Below the pieces are notes generated by a model. It made no database searches. It worked only from the letters and a program-made list of their open reading frames with translations, and was not told where the DNA came from. Positions 37,861 to 47,209 of a stretch of 59,344 bases of DNA are shown piece after piece. A program made the position numbers and the translations under genes. The stretch covers positions 1 to 59,344 of the forward strand of contig NZ_JAPDKN010000044.1 of NCBI RefSeq assembly GCF_026163565.1, read 5' to 3'. How positions within the stretch are numbered: position 1 is the first letter of the stretch; each line of letters opens with the position of its first letter. This DNA comes from Chryseobacterium sp. YIM B08800 (GTDB taxonomy: Bacteria; Bacteroidota; Bacteroidia; Flavobacteriales; Weeksellaceae).

Positions 37861-38628
37861 ATGATTTTAAGAAAATTGAAGTTTGGTTTTTTAATAATGT
37901 GTTCCTTTTTTGCTTTTTCTCAATCTAAAACTCTTAAAAAGAATAATTTAAATAAATCTAAAAATACAGTAAAGTCAAATAGTGTAAAAAATGATGTGTC
38001 GAAACTTCCTGTAGTGAATGAAGAATTGCCATTGCTGATTCCGCAAAAAAAGAATGGAAAATCGGGCTTCGTCAATCAAAAAGGAAAATTTGTAATTCAA
38101 CCGGAGTATGATCTGGTGATGTTTTTTGGTGAAGATTGCAACCTTTTAAACTCGCCCAACGAGAAAATCAGAAAGTTTGGAGGCGGAGATTTTGCCACTG
38201 TAGAAAAAGATAAAATTACATTCAGAATTAATAAATCTGGCAAAAAAGTTTATCAATATAAAGATGCTGATTTAGGAAAATGTAATTTGGAGTTGAAAAA
38301 AGCGCTATTTCATGCCTATATTTTAAACAAAAAATACGGTATCATTGAAGATTCGAAGTTTAAAAATCCTTCAGACCGCAGTCAATTTACTATTTATCCA
38401 GATTATCAATATCTCTACATTTTAGAAGGTAATGATTTGGCAAATCCGATGATTGTTGCAACCTATAATGATAAATTTGGTGTGATTGATATCAATAATA
38501 AGATTATCATTCCGTTTGAATATTCAGATATAAAAAGGAACTACAGCTGGAAATTGGGCAAAATGTTTGAAGTCACCAAAGATGATAAAAACTATTATTA
38601 TATAGATTCTTACAACCGATCTTATTAA
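37861..38628 (+). CDS. WG-repeat-containing secreted protein
   Basis: Start chosen at the ATG at 37861 (MILRKLKFGFLIMCSFFAFSQ, a signal peptide) because the longer frame begins inside the -7 box. The mature protein, after a Lys/Asn/Ser-rich linker, has WG repeats: GFVNQKGKFVIQPEYD and KYGVI/KFGVIDINNKIIIPFEY. WG repeats form beta structures in exported Bacteroidota proteins of unknown function. The gene stands alone; acnB is divergent. Confidence 0.75.
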   Translation: MILRKLKFGFLIMCSFFAFSQSKTLKKNNLNKSKNTVKSNSVKNDVSKLPVVNEELPLLIPQKKNGKSGFVNQKGKFVIQPEYDLVMFFGEDCNLLNSPNEKIRKFGGGDFATVEKDKITFRINKSGKKVYQYKDADLGKCNLELKKALFHAYILNKKYGIIEDSKFKNPSDRSQFTIYPDYQYLYILEGNDLANPMIVATYNDKFGVIDINNKIIIPFEYSDIKRNYSWKLGKMFEVTKDDKNYYYIDSYNRSY

Positions 38629-38767
38629 ATTTTAACTAGTTGATGGTTTTTAGTTGATAGTTTGAAATTCAATATCTTAAAACGAGTAATGAGTTTTTTA
38701 ATATTTATAAAAATCTATTGCTAAAACTAGTAATACATTCTAAATATTTCAAATCAAATATTTTTAG

Positions 38768-38775
38768 TAATTTTG
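38768..38775 (+). promoter_or_regulatory. -7 promoter element before the second TPP riboswitch
   Basis: TAATTTTG fits TAnnTTTG; the predicted start (about 38781) falls on the first bases of the riboswitch. No clear -33 element. Confidence 0.5.
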
Positions 38776-38781
38776 CCGCTG

Positions 38782-38860
38782 AAATAAAGGGGTGCTCCAG
38801 TCGGGGCTGAGATTATACCCAATGAACCTGGAACGGGTAATGCTGTTTAGGGAAATTAAA
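38782..38860 (+). promoter_or_regulatory. TPP riboswitch upstream of a TonB-dependent receptor
   Basis: The conserved blocks GGGGTGC (38789-38795), CTGAGA (38807-38812), ACCC (38817-38820), TGAACCTG (38823-38830) and GGGTAATGCTG (38835-38845), then TTAGGGA, give a complete THI element. It lies 119 bases before the receptor start, implying regulation by thiamine pyrophosphate. Confidence 0.95.
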
Positions 38861-38930
38861 ATGAGCAATGAGTAATAAGCAATAGGTAATGCCTGAAATT
38901 ATTACTTATTACCAATCACTCATTACTCAT
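38861..38930. repeat. Long imperfect hairpin in the riboswitch-receptor leader
   Basis: The left arm (38861-38890, starting ATGAGCAATGAGTAATAAGC) and right arm (38901-38930) are complementary at 24 of 30 positions around a ten-base loop. The words AATGAGTAAT and ATTACTCATT resemble a dispersed extragenic repeat. It may form part of the expression platform. Confidence 0.6.
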
Positions 38931-38978
38931 ATCATAATCCGCCCCTTTTATTCCATTAAATTTTTAAAATTTATAAGA

Positions 38979-41111
38979 ATGAAAGGATTGTTTTTTTTAG
39001 GACTTACCGCAAGTTCTCTGAGTTTTGCACAAACTCTAAATAATGATTCTCTGAAAATCAGAGAAATTGAAGCTGTCAACTTTACCAAAAGACTTCCTGT
39101 TGCCAAAGAAATCATTAATGTTCAGAAAGATCTAGACGGTAGAAACCTCGGGCAGGATCTACCTATTCTCTTAAAAAATCAAACGTCAATTATCTCAACT
39201 TCCGATGCCGGAAATGGAGTGGGCTATACCGGTTTTAGAATTCGTGGAGTTGCCGGAAGAGGAATTAATGTGATGATGAATGGCGTTCCGTTCAACGATT
39301 CTGAAAGTCAGGGGACTTTCTTCGTGAATGTTCCGGATCTTACGAGCTCGGCTTCACAAATCGTGATTCAAAGAGGTGTGGGAACATCTAATAACGGAGT
39401 TTCTGCTTTTGGAGCAAGTATTAATGTTATTTCTAAAGAGCCTGAAGAAAAGTTTTATTTTAAAACAGATGACAGCTACGGATCATTCAATACCTATAAA
39501 TATTCAGCTGAGATAGGTTCCGGTAAATTCTGGAAAGACCGCCTTTCCGTGATGGGACGATATTCTTATATTCATTCTGATGGTTATATTGATAGGGCTT
39601 TTTCAGATTTAAATTCTTACAATTTCACAGCCTTATTTGAAGAAGGAAAAACAAAACTTCGTTTCATGGCTTTTGGAGGTAAAGAAAAAACATATCAAGC
39701 CTGGAACGGAATTGATAGACAAACCTGGGAAACAAATCCTAGACTAAATTATTCCGGTCAATATACAGATCTTTTTACGGGCGAAGAGAAATTTTATGAT
39801 AACGAAACGGATAATTACAGACAAAATCATTATCAGTTTTTATGGGAACAAAACATCAACGAGCGTTGGAATCTTGAAACAACTTTACATTATACAAAAG
39901 GAAGAGGGTTTTATGAAAACTATGTAAGAGTAAACGAAGAAGATGAGGATGCAACACATTATTCCAATTACAATCTTCCGGTGTTTGAATTAAACGGTTC
40001 TCCGGTAAATCAAACTGATTTTATCAGAAAAAAATGGTTGAATAATGATTTTTACGGCTTAGTTTCTACTTTATATGGGAAATTTGAAAATTTAGATTTG
40101 AATTTCGGATTAGTAGGAAATCAATATTACGGAAGACATTATGGAAATGTTACCGGAGTATATTTTCCAAATATTGATGAATATGAATATTACCGTAACC
40201 GTTCGGTGAAAACTGAAGTTGCAGCTTTTGCCAAAGCATTAATCAAAGTAAATGATTTTGAATTCTTTGGAGATCTTCAGTTGAGAAATATCGATTACGA
40301 TACCAAAATCTTAATGGAAGGTGATGGAGAAGGTGCTAATCTTGATAAAAACTGGTTATTTTTTAATCCAAAAGCGGGAGTTAATTATAAACTAGGCAAC
40401 GGAAAAGTTTTCTTCTCTTATGCTCATGCACAACGTGAGCCGAATAGGGATGATCTAATATCAAACAATGATGTGAAATCAGAAAAACTTCATGATTTTG
40501 AAGCCGGAATTGAAAAGCAGTTTGGAAAAGTCGCTTTTACAGCCAATCTTTATTATATGTATTACCTGAATCAGTTGGTTTTAAACGGTCAGATCAGTAA
40601 TATCGGTGAGTTTATCAGAACCAATTCCGGGAAAAGTTACAGAAGAGGTGTAGAAATTGGAGCTTTGGCAAAACTTTCAAAACAATGGGAAATTTCTGGA
40701 AACGTAAGTGTTAGCCAAAACAGAAATCTTGATTTCAGAATTAAAAATAAAAAAGAAATTACTGAACTAGGGAACACTGAAATTTCTTTTTCTCCTAATT
40801 TAATAGCTAATCTTAGTCTGAAATTTAATCCGACTAAAAATTTCCAATTGGCTTTGATGAATCAGTATGTTGGGAAGCAATATCTTGATAATACAGAAAC
40901 TCAGAGTTTGGAACTTGATGATTATTTACTTACAGATTTTAATGCGCAATATGACTTTAAAATTGCAAAACATGAAGTTGCTTTAAAGCTTTTGGTGAAT
41001 AATATTTTTAATCAGAAATATGTAAACAACGGGTATGTTTACAATGGTCCGGTTTATTTTTCTCAGGCAGGAACCAATTTTATGTTCGGAATCAGCTGGA
41101 AAATTCAATAA
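38979..41111 (+). CDS. TonB-dependent receptor, probable thiamine (or precursor) transporter
   Basis: A 710-residue outer-membrane receptor. Start chosen at 38979 (MKGLFFLGLTASSLSFAQ, a clean signal peptide); a longer frame would begin inside the repeat hairpin. Plug domain: DLPILLKNQTSIISTSDAG, GFRIRGVAGRGINVMMNGVP, IQRGVGTSNNG; the barrel follows, with terminal YVNNGYVYNGPVYFSQAG and a C-terminal aromatic pattern. TPP riboswitch control of a TonB receptor is a known signature of thiamine uptake in Bacteroidota. Substrate is inferred from regulation only. Confidence 0.88.
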   Translation: MKGLFFLGLTASSLSFAQTLNNDSLKIREIEAVNFTKRLPVAKEIINVQKDLDGRNLGQDLPILLKNQTSIISTSDAGNGVGYTGFRIRGVAGRGINVMMNGVPFNDSESQGTFFVNVPDLTSSASQIVIQRGVGTSNNGVSAFGASINVISKEPEEKFYFKTDDSYGSFNTYKYSAEIGSGKFWKDRLSVMGRYSYIHSDGYIDRAFSDLNSYNFTALFEEGKTKLRFMAFGGKEKTYQAWNGIDRQTWETNPRLNYSGQYTDLFTGEEKFYDNETDNYRQNHYQFLWEQNINERWNLETTLHYTKGRGFYENYVRVNEEDEDATHYSNYNLPVFELNGSPVNQTDFIRKKWLNNDFYGLVSTLYGKFENLDLNFGLVGNQYYGRHYGNVTGVYFPNIDEYEYYRNRSVKTEVAAFAKALIKVNDFEFFGDLQLRNIDYDTKILMEGDGEGANLDKNWLFFNPKAGVNYKLGNGKVFFSYAHAQREPNRDDLISNNDVKSEKLHDFEAGIEKQFGKVAFTANLYYMYYLNQLVLNGQISNIGEFIRTNSGKSYRRGVEIGALAKLSKQWEISGNVSVSQNRNLDFRIKNKKEITELGNTEISFSPNLIANLSLKFNPTKNFQLALMNQYVGKQYLDNTETQSLELDDYLLTDFNAQYDFKIAKHEVALKLLVNNIFNQKYVNNGYVYNGPVYFSQAGTNFMFGISWKIQ

Positions 41112-41170
41112 TTAAAATTCGACACCATTTCATATCATTATATTTCAAGTTAGTTCAGATTAAATTTTTT

Positions 41171-41196
41171 AAAGACTGTTTCGGCAGTCTTTTTTA
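41171..41196 (+). terminator. Terminator after the TPP-regulated receptor gene
   Basis: AAAGACTG, TTTCGG loop, CAGTCTTT followed by TTTT: a strong intrinsic terminator. Confidence 0.9.
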
Positions 41197-41282
41197 GTTT
41201 TAATTTTTTGTAATTATTGCTACTTATACATTAGAAATAAATCTTCCAAAAAGTCACGAAAAAGTCATAAATTTGCCACCAA

Positions 41283-42026
41283 ATGAATATTTCAGCTTAC
41301 ATTTTAGACTATTTGAAACAATTTGGAACCGTTACTGTTCCGAAATTTGGTGTATTTTCTCTGGAAAATTCTAAAGCGGTCATCAACTCAGACAACGGAA
41401 GTATTCTTCCTCCTTCTTCAAAAATTGCATTTCATTCTGATTATCAGGTTTCATCAGATGATTTGGTAGATTTTATCAGTAATAAAAAATCAATTTCAAA
41501 AGAAGCGACTGAAAATGAATTGCAGATTCAGACTGATTTTTGGAAGAAAAAACTTCAGGCAGAACATACTTTAGAGATTCAGAATCTCGGAACTATTTTT
41601 CTTGAAGACGGAGAACTTCATTTCAAAGGAAATCGTTTGGAGTCTGACCATCCTGATTTTTATGGTTTGGAAGAAATTCGTTTCTCCGATATCAATGAAG
41701 GTGACTCTTTCGAAAGCCCGATAAACCCTGAGAAAGATTATAAATTTAATAAATCAATTCTTTGGATTTTCCTTTTTATTATTCCGGTTTTAGGAATATT
41801 ATATTTAGGATATACTCAACAAGAACTTCTCTTTGGGAAAAAATCTTTTGATGATGTTTCGGTACAGACCAAAACAAAGAGAATTGAAAAGAAAATGCCG
41901 GTAAAAATAGATTCGGCAGAGATAAAAAGAGCAGATTCTGTAAAAGCTTTTAAAGCGGATTCTCTTAAAAAAGATTCAATAAAGCAGGCTGCAAGAACTT
42001 GGAAACCCAATTCCAATAAAAAGTAA
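41283..42026 (+). CDS. HU-CCDC81-like protein with one transmembrane helix
   Basis: A 247-residue protein. The N-terminal 130 residues resemble the prokaryotic HU-CCDC81 tandem domain (NISAYILDYLKQFGTVTVPKFG), which is related to HU DNA-binding folds and common in Bacteroidota. A helix at about 158-177 is followed by a Lys-rich tail; no SPOR domain is evident. It may link DNA or envelope components, but the role is unknown. TAAATTTG at 41268-41275 lies seven bases before the ATG, so the mRNA is probably leaderless. Confidence 0.75.
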   Translation: MNISAYILDYLKQFGTVTVPKFGVFSLENSKAVINSDNGSILPPSSKIAFHSDYQVSSDDLVDFISNKKSISKEATENELQIQTDFWKKKLQAEHTLEIQNLGTIFLEDGELHFKGNRLESDHPDFYGLEEIRFSDINEGDSFESPINPEKDYKFNKSILWIFLFIIPVLGILYLGYTQQELLFGKKSFDDVSVQTKTKRIEKKMPVKIDSAEIKRADSVKAFKADSLKKDSIKQAARTWKPNSNKK

Positions 42027-42032
42027 ATCAAA

Positions 42033-42560
42033 ATGGCAAAAATAAAAAAAGCGTCAGAATCTCTGACGGTAATGACTAATATCGTACTTCCCAATGATAC
42101 CAATCAACTGAGAAACCTTTTTGGAGGTGAATTGTTGGCAAGAATGGATCGTTGTGCTTCGATCTCAGCAACAAGACATTGCGAAAGAAGAGTGGTAACA
42201 GCTTCTGTGAACCATGTTTCTTTCGATCATCCAATTCCGGAAGGAGGAATTGTTGTGATGGAATCTAAAGTTTCTCGTGCATTCGGAACTTCGATGGAAA
42301 TTTATGTGGATGTTTGGTTGGATGACCCGATTAATCAGAGAAAAATTCAAACCAATAAAGGAATTTACACTTTCGTTGCGGTTGATGAGTTTAACCGCCC
42401 AATCCCAATTCCTCAGATGGAGCCGGAAACCGAGCTTGAAAAAGAAAGATTCGCAGCTGCTTTAAGAAGAAAAGAGCTATCGTTGATCCTTTCGGGAAGA
42501 ATGAAACCAACAGATTCTGTAGAATTGAAAAAGCTATTTTCAGGAGAAATTGAACAATAA
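42033..42560 (+). CDS. Acyl-CoA thioesterase (hotdog fold)
   Basis: A 175-residue hotdog-fold thioesterase that hydrolyses acyl-CoA to free acid and CoA. NQLRNLFGGELLARMDRCA gives the active-site Asn/Asp region of the YciA/ACOT family, with HVSFDHPIPEGG following. It lies six bases after the HU-CCDC81 gene and is closed by a terminator. The exact acyl chain preference cannot be told. Confidence 0.88.
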   Translation: MAKIKKASESLTVMTNIVLPNDTNQLRNLFGGELLARMDRCASISATRHCERRVVTASVNHVSFDHPIPEGGIVVMESKVSRAFGTSMEIYVDVWLDDPINQRKIQTNKGIYTFVAVDEFNRPIPIPQMEPETELEKERFAAALRRKELSLILSGRMKPTDSVELKKLFSGEIEQ

Positions 42561-42565
42561 TTTAC

Positions 42566-42595
42566 AACGGAAGAATTTTTCTTCCGTTTATTTTT
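42566..42595 (+). terminator. Terminator after the thioesterase gene
   Basis: AACGGAAG and CTTCCGTT pair (extended through the A/T loop), then TTATTTTT. Confidence 0.85.
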
Positions 42596-42612
42596 AAATG
42601 TAAGTTACAAAA

Positions 42613-43542
42613 ATGAGAATCTTATTATTAGATAAAAATCACCCTCTTATTACCGAACAGCTTTTAGCGAAGAACTTTATTTTGGAAGAAGATTTTACGT
42701 CTTCGTATGATGAGGTTTGTGGTAAAATTCAAAACTATGATGGAGTAATTATCAGAAGCAGAATTCCTTTAGACAAAAACTTTTTAGAAAAAGCAACCCA
42801 TCTGAAATTCATTGCAAGAGTAGGAGCCGGAATGGAAAATATTGATATTCCTGTTGCTGAAAAACTGGGGATTCAATTAATAAATTCTCCTGAAGGGAAC
42901 AGAGATTCCGTTGCTGAACATGTTGTAGGAATGTTGCTGATTTTAATGAACCGTCTTTTCATTGCCTCAAATGAAGTGAGAAAAGGAATTTGGTTGCGTG
43001 AAGAAAACCGTGGTGATGAATTATTGGGAAAAACAGTTGGTCTTATCGGTTACGGAAATATGGGGAAAGCTACAGCAAAAAGACTTTCAGGTTTTGGATG
43101 CAAGGTGATTTTTCATGATATTCTTCCTGATCTTTCAGATGAGTTTGCAACGCAGGTTTCTTTGGGAGAATTAAAAGAAAAAGCTGAGGTTTTAAGTTTG
43201 CATATTCCAATGACGGAAGAGACTTATTATTTAATTGACTCAACGTTTATTAATGAAATGAAAAACGACTTTTATTTCGTGAATACCGCAAGAGGAAAGA
43301 ATGTTGAAACGAAATATTTAGTTGAAGCCTTAAGGTCCGGAAAAGTGAAAGGCGCGTGTCTTGATGTTTTAGAATACGAAAAAGCTTCTTTTGAAAATTT
43401 AGAATTGGAAAATGAAGATCTGCAATATCTGTTAGACTCAGAAAAAGCAATCGTAACGCCTCATATCGCAGGCTGGACGCATCAAAGCAAAGAGAAACTG
43501 GCACAAGTAATTGTAGATAAAATTATTGCATCGTTTTGCTAG
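42613..43542 (+). CDS. D-isomer-specific 2-hydroxyacid dehydrogenase
   Basis: A 309-residue NAD-dependent oxidoreductase. FIARVGAGMENID, GYGNMGKATAKRL (Rossmann motif), NTARGKNVETKYLVEALRSG and TPHIAGWTHQSKEK (active-site Arg/Glu/His set of the family) are present. It lacks the C-terminal ACT domain of E. coli SerA and could be phosphoglycerate dehydrogenase or another 2-hydroxyacid dehydrogenase. No serine biosynthesis genes are adjacent. Confidence 0.88.
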   Translation: MRILLLDKNHPLITEQLLAKNFILEEDFTSSYDEVCGKIQNYDGVIIRSRIPLDKNFLEKATHLKFIARVGAGMENIDIPVAEKLGIQLINSPEGNRDSVAEHVVGMLLILMNRLFIASNEVRKGIWLREENRGDELLGKTVGLIGYGNMGKATAKRLSGFGCKVIFHDILPDLSDEFATQVSLGELKEKAEVLSLHIPMTEETYYLIDSTFINEMKNDFYFVNTARGKNVETKYLVEALRSGKVKGACLDVLEYEKASFENLELENEDLQYLLDSEKAIVTPHIAGWTHQSKEKLAQVIVDKIIASFC

Positions 43543-43669
43543 TTTAAAAATAAGCGAATTAAATTACTCATTTAAGGTGTGAAATTTTATGTTAAATAAT
43601 TCATAATTGATAACCGCCTTTTCATATTTGAACTGAGTTTTATTAAATTGCCGTTCATTTTTTGAACCC

Positions 43670-44932
43670 ATGAAGAAGCTTAACCTTGTACTTGTTACCA
43701 CCATATTTTTATTTCTATTTTCCTGTAAAAACAAATCTGAAAATAATTCTGCAACAGCAGCACCTACGACCAATCTTCCCAATTATGGAAATGTAGATTT
43801 AACAAAGGTTTTTGCTTCGGGAGACTTCAATCTTGTTGATAAAGATTATGCGGTAAATTATATCGACCAATATTATAAAAAGGTTTGGGAAAGAGGTAAT
43901 TTAAGTGGAAGTTTCCTGGTCGCACAGGGAGATCAGATTTTATATGAAAACTATAGAGGTTTCGCTCGGGAAGGAAATCAAAATCCGATAAATCAAAATA
44001 CGGCATTGCATGTTGCTTCAGTTTCAAAAACATTGACAGCAATGGCAATGATGAAGTTGATTGAAGCGGGTAAAATAAAGTTTACAGACCATTTAACGCA
44101 GTTTTTTCCAGGATTTCCTTATCCGAATGTAACGGTTCAGACCTTATTAGACCAAAGAAGCGGACTGCCAAAATACGAATATTTCATTACTAAAATTCAA
44201 CCTGCTCCTGCAGAGCTTTCAAAAAATTATATCACCAATCAGGATGTTTTGAATATGATTATCAAATACAAACCTGAATTGGCGAGAGATACCGATACCG
44301 GTTTTATGTATTGCAATACCAATTTTGCGCTTTTGGCTTTGTTGATAGAGAAAGTGACGAAAACTCCTTTTCCGCAGGCGATGAAAGAGATGGTTTTCAC
44401 TCCGCTGAAAATGACGAATACCTATATTTTTCAGGAAAAAGATATTCCTACGGCATCGCAGTCATTTTATTTTGGCGGAAATAAACTGTATCCATTAGAT
44501 AGATTAGACCTTATTTATGGTGATAAAAATGTTTATACCACACCAAGAGATCTTTTTAACTTTTCGAAAGCAATGTTTTCTAAAGATTTTTTAAAACCGG
44601 AATTGATGCAAATGGTTTTTGCGCCTTACAGCAATGAAAAAGCAGGTCAAAATAATTATGGCTTAGGTTTTAGAATGAAAATTTTTGATAACGGAGAAAA
44701 GCTAACCTACCACAACGGTTGGTGGCACGGGACAAATTCTGTTTTTGCGCATCTTTTAAAATCAAAAGTTACCATTATTGCCATTGGAAATAAATATTCG
44801 GGAAGAGTATACTCGGCTTTGGCTTTATCGGGGCTGTTTGAAGATTTTCCGCCTCAGAAAGATAAGCTTCACAGCATTATGAATGATAATCAGGACACTT
44901 TGAAAACAACAACTGAGGTTTTTGGAGAATAA
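43670..44932 (+). CDS. Serine hydrolase (class C beta-lactamase family) lipoprotein
   Basis: A 420-residue lipoprotein (MKKLNLVLVTTIFLFLFSC, lipobox Cys19). The beta-lactamase/transpeptidase-like fold has the SxxK motif SVSK (Ser117, Lys120), YCN in MYCNTNF (Y-x-N) and HNGWWHG (the KTG-like HxG). These proteins are penicillin-binding-like esterases or D-aminopeptidases. Whether it degrades beta-lactams cannot be judged from the motifs. The end of the gene lies 25 bases before the next start. Confidence 0.88.
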   Translation: MKKLNLVLVTTIFLFLFSCKNKSENNSATAAPTTNLPNYGNVDLTKVFASGDFNLVDKDYAVNYIDQYYKKVWERGNLSGSFLVAQGDQILYENYRGFAREGNQNPINQNTALHVASVSKTLTAMAMMKLIEAGKIKFTDHLTQFFPGFPYPNVTVQTLLDQRSGLPKYEYFITKIQPAPAELSKNYITNQDVLNMIIKYKPELARDTDTGFMYCNTNFALLALLIEKVTKTPFPQAMKEMVFTPLKMTNTYIFQEKDIPTASQSFYFGGNKLYPLDRLDLIYGDKNVYTTPRDLFNFSKAMFSKDFLKPELMQMVFAPYSNEKAGQNNYGLGFRMKIFDNGEKLTYHNGWWHGTNSVFAHLLKSKVTIIAIGNKYSGRVYSALALSGLFEDFPPQKDKLHSIMNDNQDTLKTTTEVFGE

Positions 44933-44936
44933 TGTT

Positions 44937-44944
44937 TATTTTTG
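44937..44944 (+). promoter_or_regulatory. -7 promoter element before the Ig-like lipoprotein
   Basis: TATTTTTG fits TAnnTTTG and ends 13 bases before the ATG at 44958, giving an 8-base leader at most. No well-spaced -33 element. Confidence 0.4.
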
Positions 44945-44957
44945 CTCAAATAATTTC

Positions 44958-46733
44958 ATGAAAAGATTTCTTCTTTTATTCATCATCGGAATTCTTGTAC
45001 AGTCTTGTGCAAGAGTCGGCTCACCAATAGGAGGTCTTAAGGATACTTTGGCTCCTGAAGCTATAGGTTCAAATATAGATTCCGCAAGAGTCAATGTAAG
45101 AAGAGATATTAAAGAACTTCGTATTGATTTTAATGAATATATTACTTTAAAGGATATTAATAAAAATCTTAATATTTCTCCGCCAATAAAGAATATCAAA
45201 AGAATTCTCCCTTCGAATATTGCCAATAAATATATGGTGATTCAATGGACAGATACTTTACAGGCAAATACTACGTATAATTTCAATTTTGGAAATGCAA
45301 TCGTTGATAACAGCGAAGGTAATGTGCTACGATATTACAATTTTGCTTTTTCTACGGGTGAAAAGCTTGATGATTTGTACATCAGTGGAGTGGTTACAGA
45401 TGCATTAGCTTTAAAAAAGAAAAGCAGTTCTGATAACAAAATGGTGGTTGGTCTTTATCAGTTGAAAGACAGTATGGATTACAAACAGAAACCATATTAC
45501 ATCACCAAAGTAGATGACGACGGATATTATGAGCTGAATTATCTTGCCAAAGGAAAATATAAGATTATTGCTTTTGATGACGACAACGAAAACTCTATTT
45601 ACAATCCTGGAAAAGAAAAAATAGCATTTCAAAAAGACACAGTTGTTGTTGAAAAATCTATTTCTGGATTAAATTTAAAATTGTTTCCATCTAAAAAGCC
45701 ATTTAAAAATCCTGAGTTAAAAGAAATGCCGGGAGGAATTTTAATGACTTTTGAAGGGAATCCTGAAGAGGTAAAAGTACTTTCTGTAAGCGAAAAACTG
45801 AAAGACATCAAAGTGACGCATAAGCCAAAATCAGATTCTGTAAAAATTTGGTTTGATGCAGTAAAAAGTGATGTTGGCCAAACTGTAAATGAAAAATTAG
45901 AGTTCAGTTACGATACGGGAACAAAACAAGATACTGTTGTCTCTTTTTATAAGTACAATAAAAAAAACGTGATGGATGTGGTAAGTGAAAATGGTGGATC
46001 TTTATTGCCTCCAAAAACTGATTTCAAAATCTCATCTACTTACCTTATTGATAAAATTGATCCAGAAAAATGGACTTTAAAAATTGACAGTACAACGGTA
46101 CAACCATTCACGGCAAAAATATCTCCGACCAATCCTTATCAGATTTTAATAACATCAGATTTTATTTCCGGGAAAAAATATCAGTTGACGATTCCAAAAA
46201 CGACAATTTCTTCTTATTATGAAAAAAATTCGGAGTCGAAACGTTTTGATTTTGAAATTGATAAAATTGAAAATTACGGACTTTTAGAAGTGATACTTCA
46301 AAATGCTCCGACTAAAAAATATTGGCTGCAGCTTTTAGACTCTTCTGAAAAAGCGATATATCAGAAATATACAAGCGGAAATTCGGTCACATTTGATGTG
46401 TTGAAACCTGCAGAATATATTATCAGGATTTTGGTAGATAATAATGAAAACGGATATTGGGATCCTGCAGATTTTGAAACTTCTACTTTTGCAGAAGACT
46501 CTTATACTTACTATAAAACTGCAGTTATCAGACCTTTATGGACGTCGAAAGAAACCTGGGATCTGAAAGATACAAGAGTGCTTGATATCAGTAAATTCGG
46601 AACGGCTACAAGTGCTGCAAAAGCTCAGTCTAACGACAATAAGTCAACAACAACCCCAACAAATAATTCTTCAATTCAGAATAATAATTCTGGAAATAGA
46701 GGAGCAAATAAAAATCTTCAATTAAGAAAATAA
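44958..46733 (+). CDS. Ig-like domain lipoprotein (Big_5-like), unknown function
   Basis: Start chosen at 44958 (MKRFLLLFIIGILVQSC), a lipoprotein signal; the longer frame would overlap the previous gene by 11 bases. The protein begins its mature part CARVGSPIGGLKDTLAPE, which matches the Big_5 type Ig-like domain of Bacteroidota lipoproteins. A fibre-like or Ig region and a DUF-type middle follow (YNFNFGNAIVDNSEGN, YRILVDNNENGYWDP-like segment). The tail is rich in Asn, Ser and Thr. Role unknown; the heme-binding gene downstream begins at its stop. Confidence 0.78.
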   Translation: MKRFLLLFIIGILVQSCARVGSPIGGLKDTLAPEAIGSNIDSARVNVRRDIKELRIDFNEYITLKDINKNLNISPPIKNIKRILPSNIANKYMVIQWTDTLQANTTYNFNFGNAIVDNSEGNVLRYYNFAFSTGEKLDDLYISGVVTDALALKKKSSSDNKMVVGLYQLKDSMDYKQKPYYITKVDDDGYYELNYLAKGKYKIIAFDDDNENSIYNPGKEKIAFQKDTVVVEKSISGLNLKLFPSKKPFKNPELKEMPGGILMTFEGNPEEVKVLSVSEKLKDIKVTHKPKSDSVKIWFDAVKSDVGQTVNEKLEFSYDTGTKQDTVVSFYKYNKKNVMDVVSENGGSLLPPKTDFKISSTYLIDKIDPEKWTLKIDSTTVQPFTAKISPTNPYQILITSDFISGKKYQLTIPKTTISSYYEKNSESKRFDFEIDKIENYGLLEVILQNAPTKKYWLQLLDSSEKAIYQKYTSGNSVTFDVLKPAEYIIRILVDNNENGYWDPADFETSTFAEDSYTYYKTAVIRPLWTSKETWDLKDTRVLDISKFGTATSAAKAQSNDNKSTTTPTNNSSIQNNNSGNRGANKNLQLRK

Positions 46734-47209
46734 TGCAGAAGTTTAAAAAGATAATTTTTTGGTGTTTGGTAGGTTTTGCGATCATCCAATTTATTCCTGT
46801 TGATAAAGTGAATAAACCTGTAGATCAGAGCAAAAATTTTGTTAAGGTTGAAAATACCCCATCAAAAGTCGCTGTATTATTGAAAAATGCTTGCTACGAT
46901 TGCCATTCCGATGAAACGGTTTATCCTAAATACGCTTATATCGCTCCGTTCTCTTGGTCGGTGAAAAGCCATGTTAATGAAGGAAGAGAACATCTCAATT
47001 TTTCTGTTTGGGGAAGTTACAATAAAGATTTAAAGCAAAATATGCTTAAAAACTCAATACAGACCATTGAAAACAAAGTAATGCCAATGCCTGCTTATAT
47101 TGTTTATCACCCAGAAGCCAACCTTTCTAAAGAAGATAGGCTGCTTTTAAATAATTATTTTAAAGGAATTTTAGATTCTAAAAAAATAGTAGAAAATAAT
47201 TTTAATTAA
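46733..47209 (+). CDS. Heme-binding domain-containing protein (Haem_bd)
   Basis: A 158-residue protein with an N-terminal membrane helix (about residues 4-20) and one c-type heme site, CYDCHSDETVYPKYAYIAPFS, the signature of the PF14376 Haem_bd family. A later MPMPAYIVYHPEA may provide the Met ligand. It starts on the last base of the previous gene and overlaps the converging Nudix gene by eight bases at its 3' end. Confidence 0.85.
   Translation: MQKFKKIIFWCLVGFAIIQFIPVDKVNKPVDQSKNFVKVENTPSKVAVLLKNACYDCHSDETVYPKYAYIAPFSWSVKSHVNEGREHLNFSVWGSYNKDLKQNMLKNSIQTIENKVMPMPAYIVYHPEANLSKEDRLLLNNYFKGILDSKKIVENNFN

Noticed and set aside
38889..38978. Longer start for the TPP-regulated receptor
   Set aside because: The extra residues come from the repeat hairpin; MKGLFF... 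at 38979 gives a proper signal peptide.
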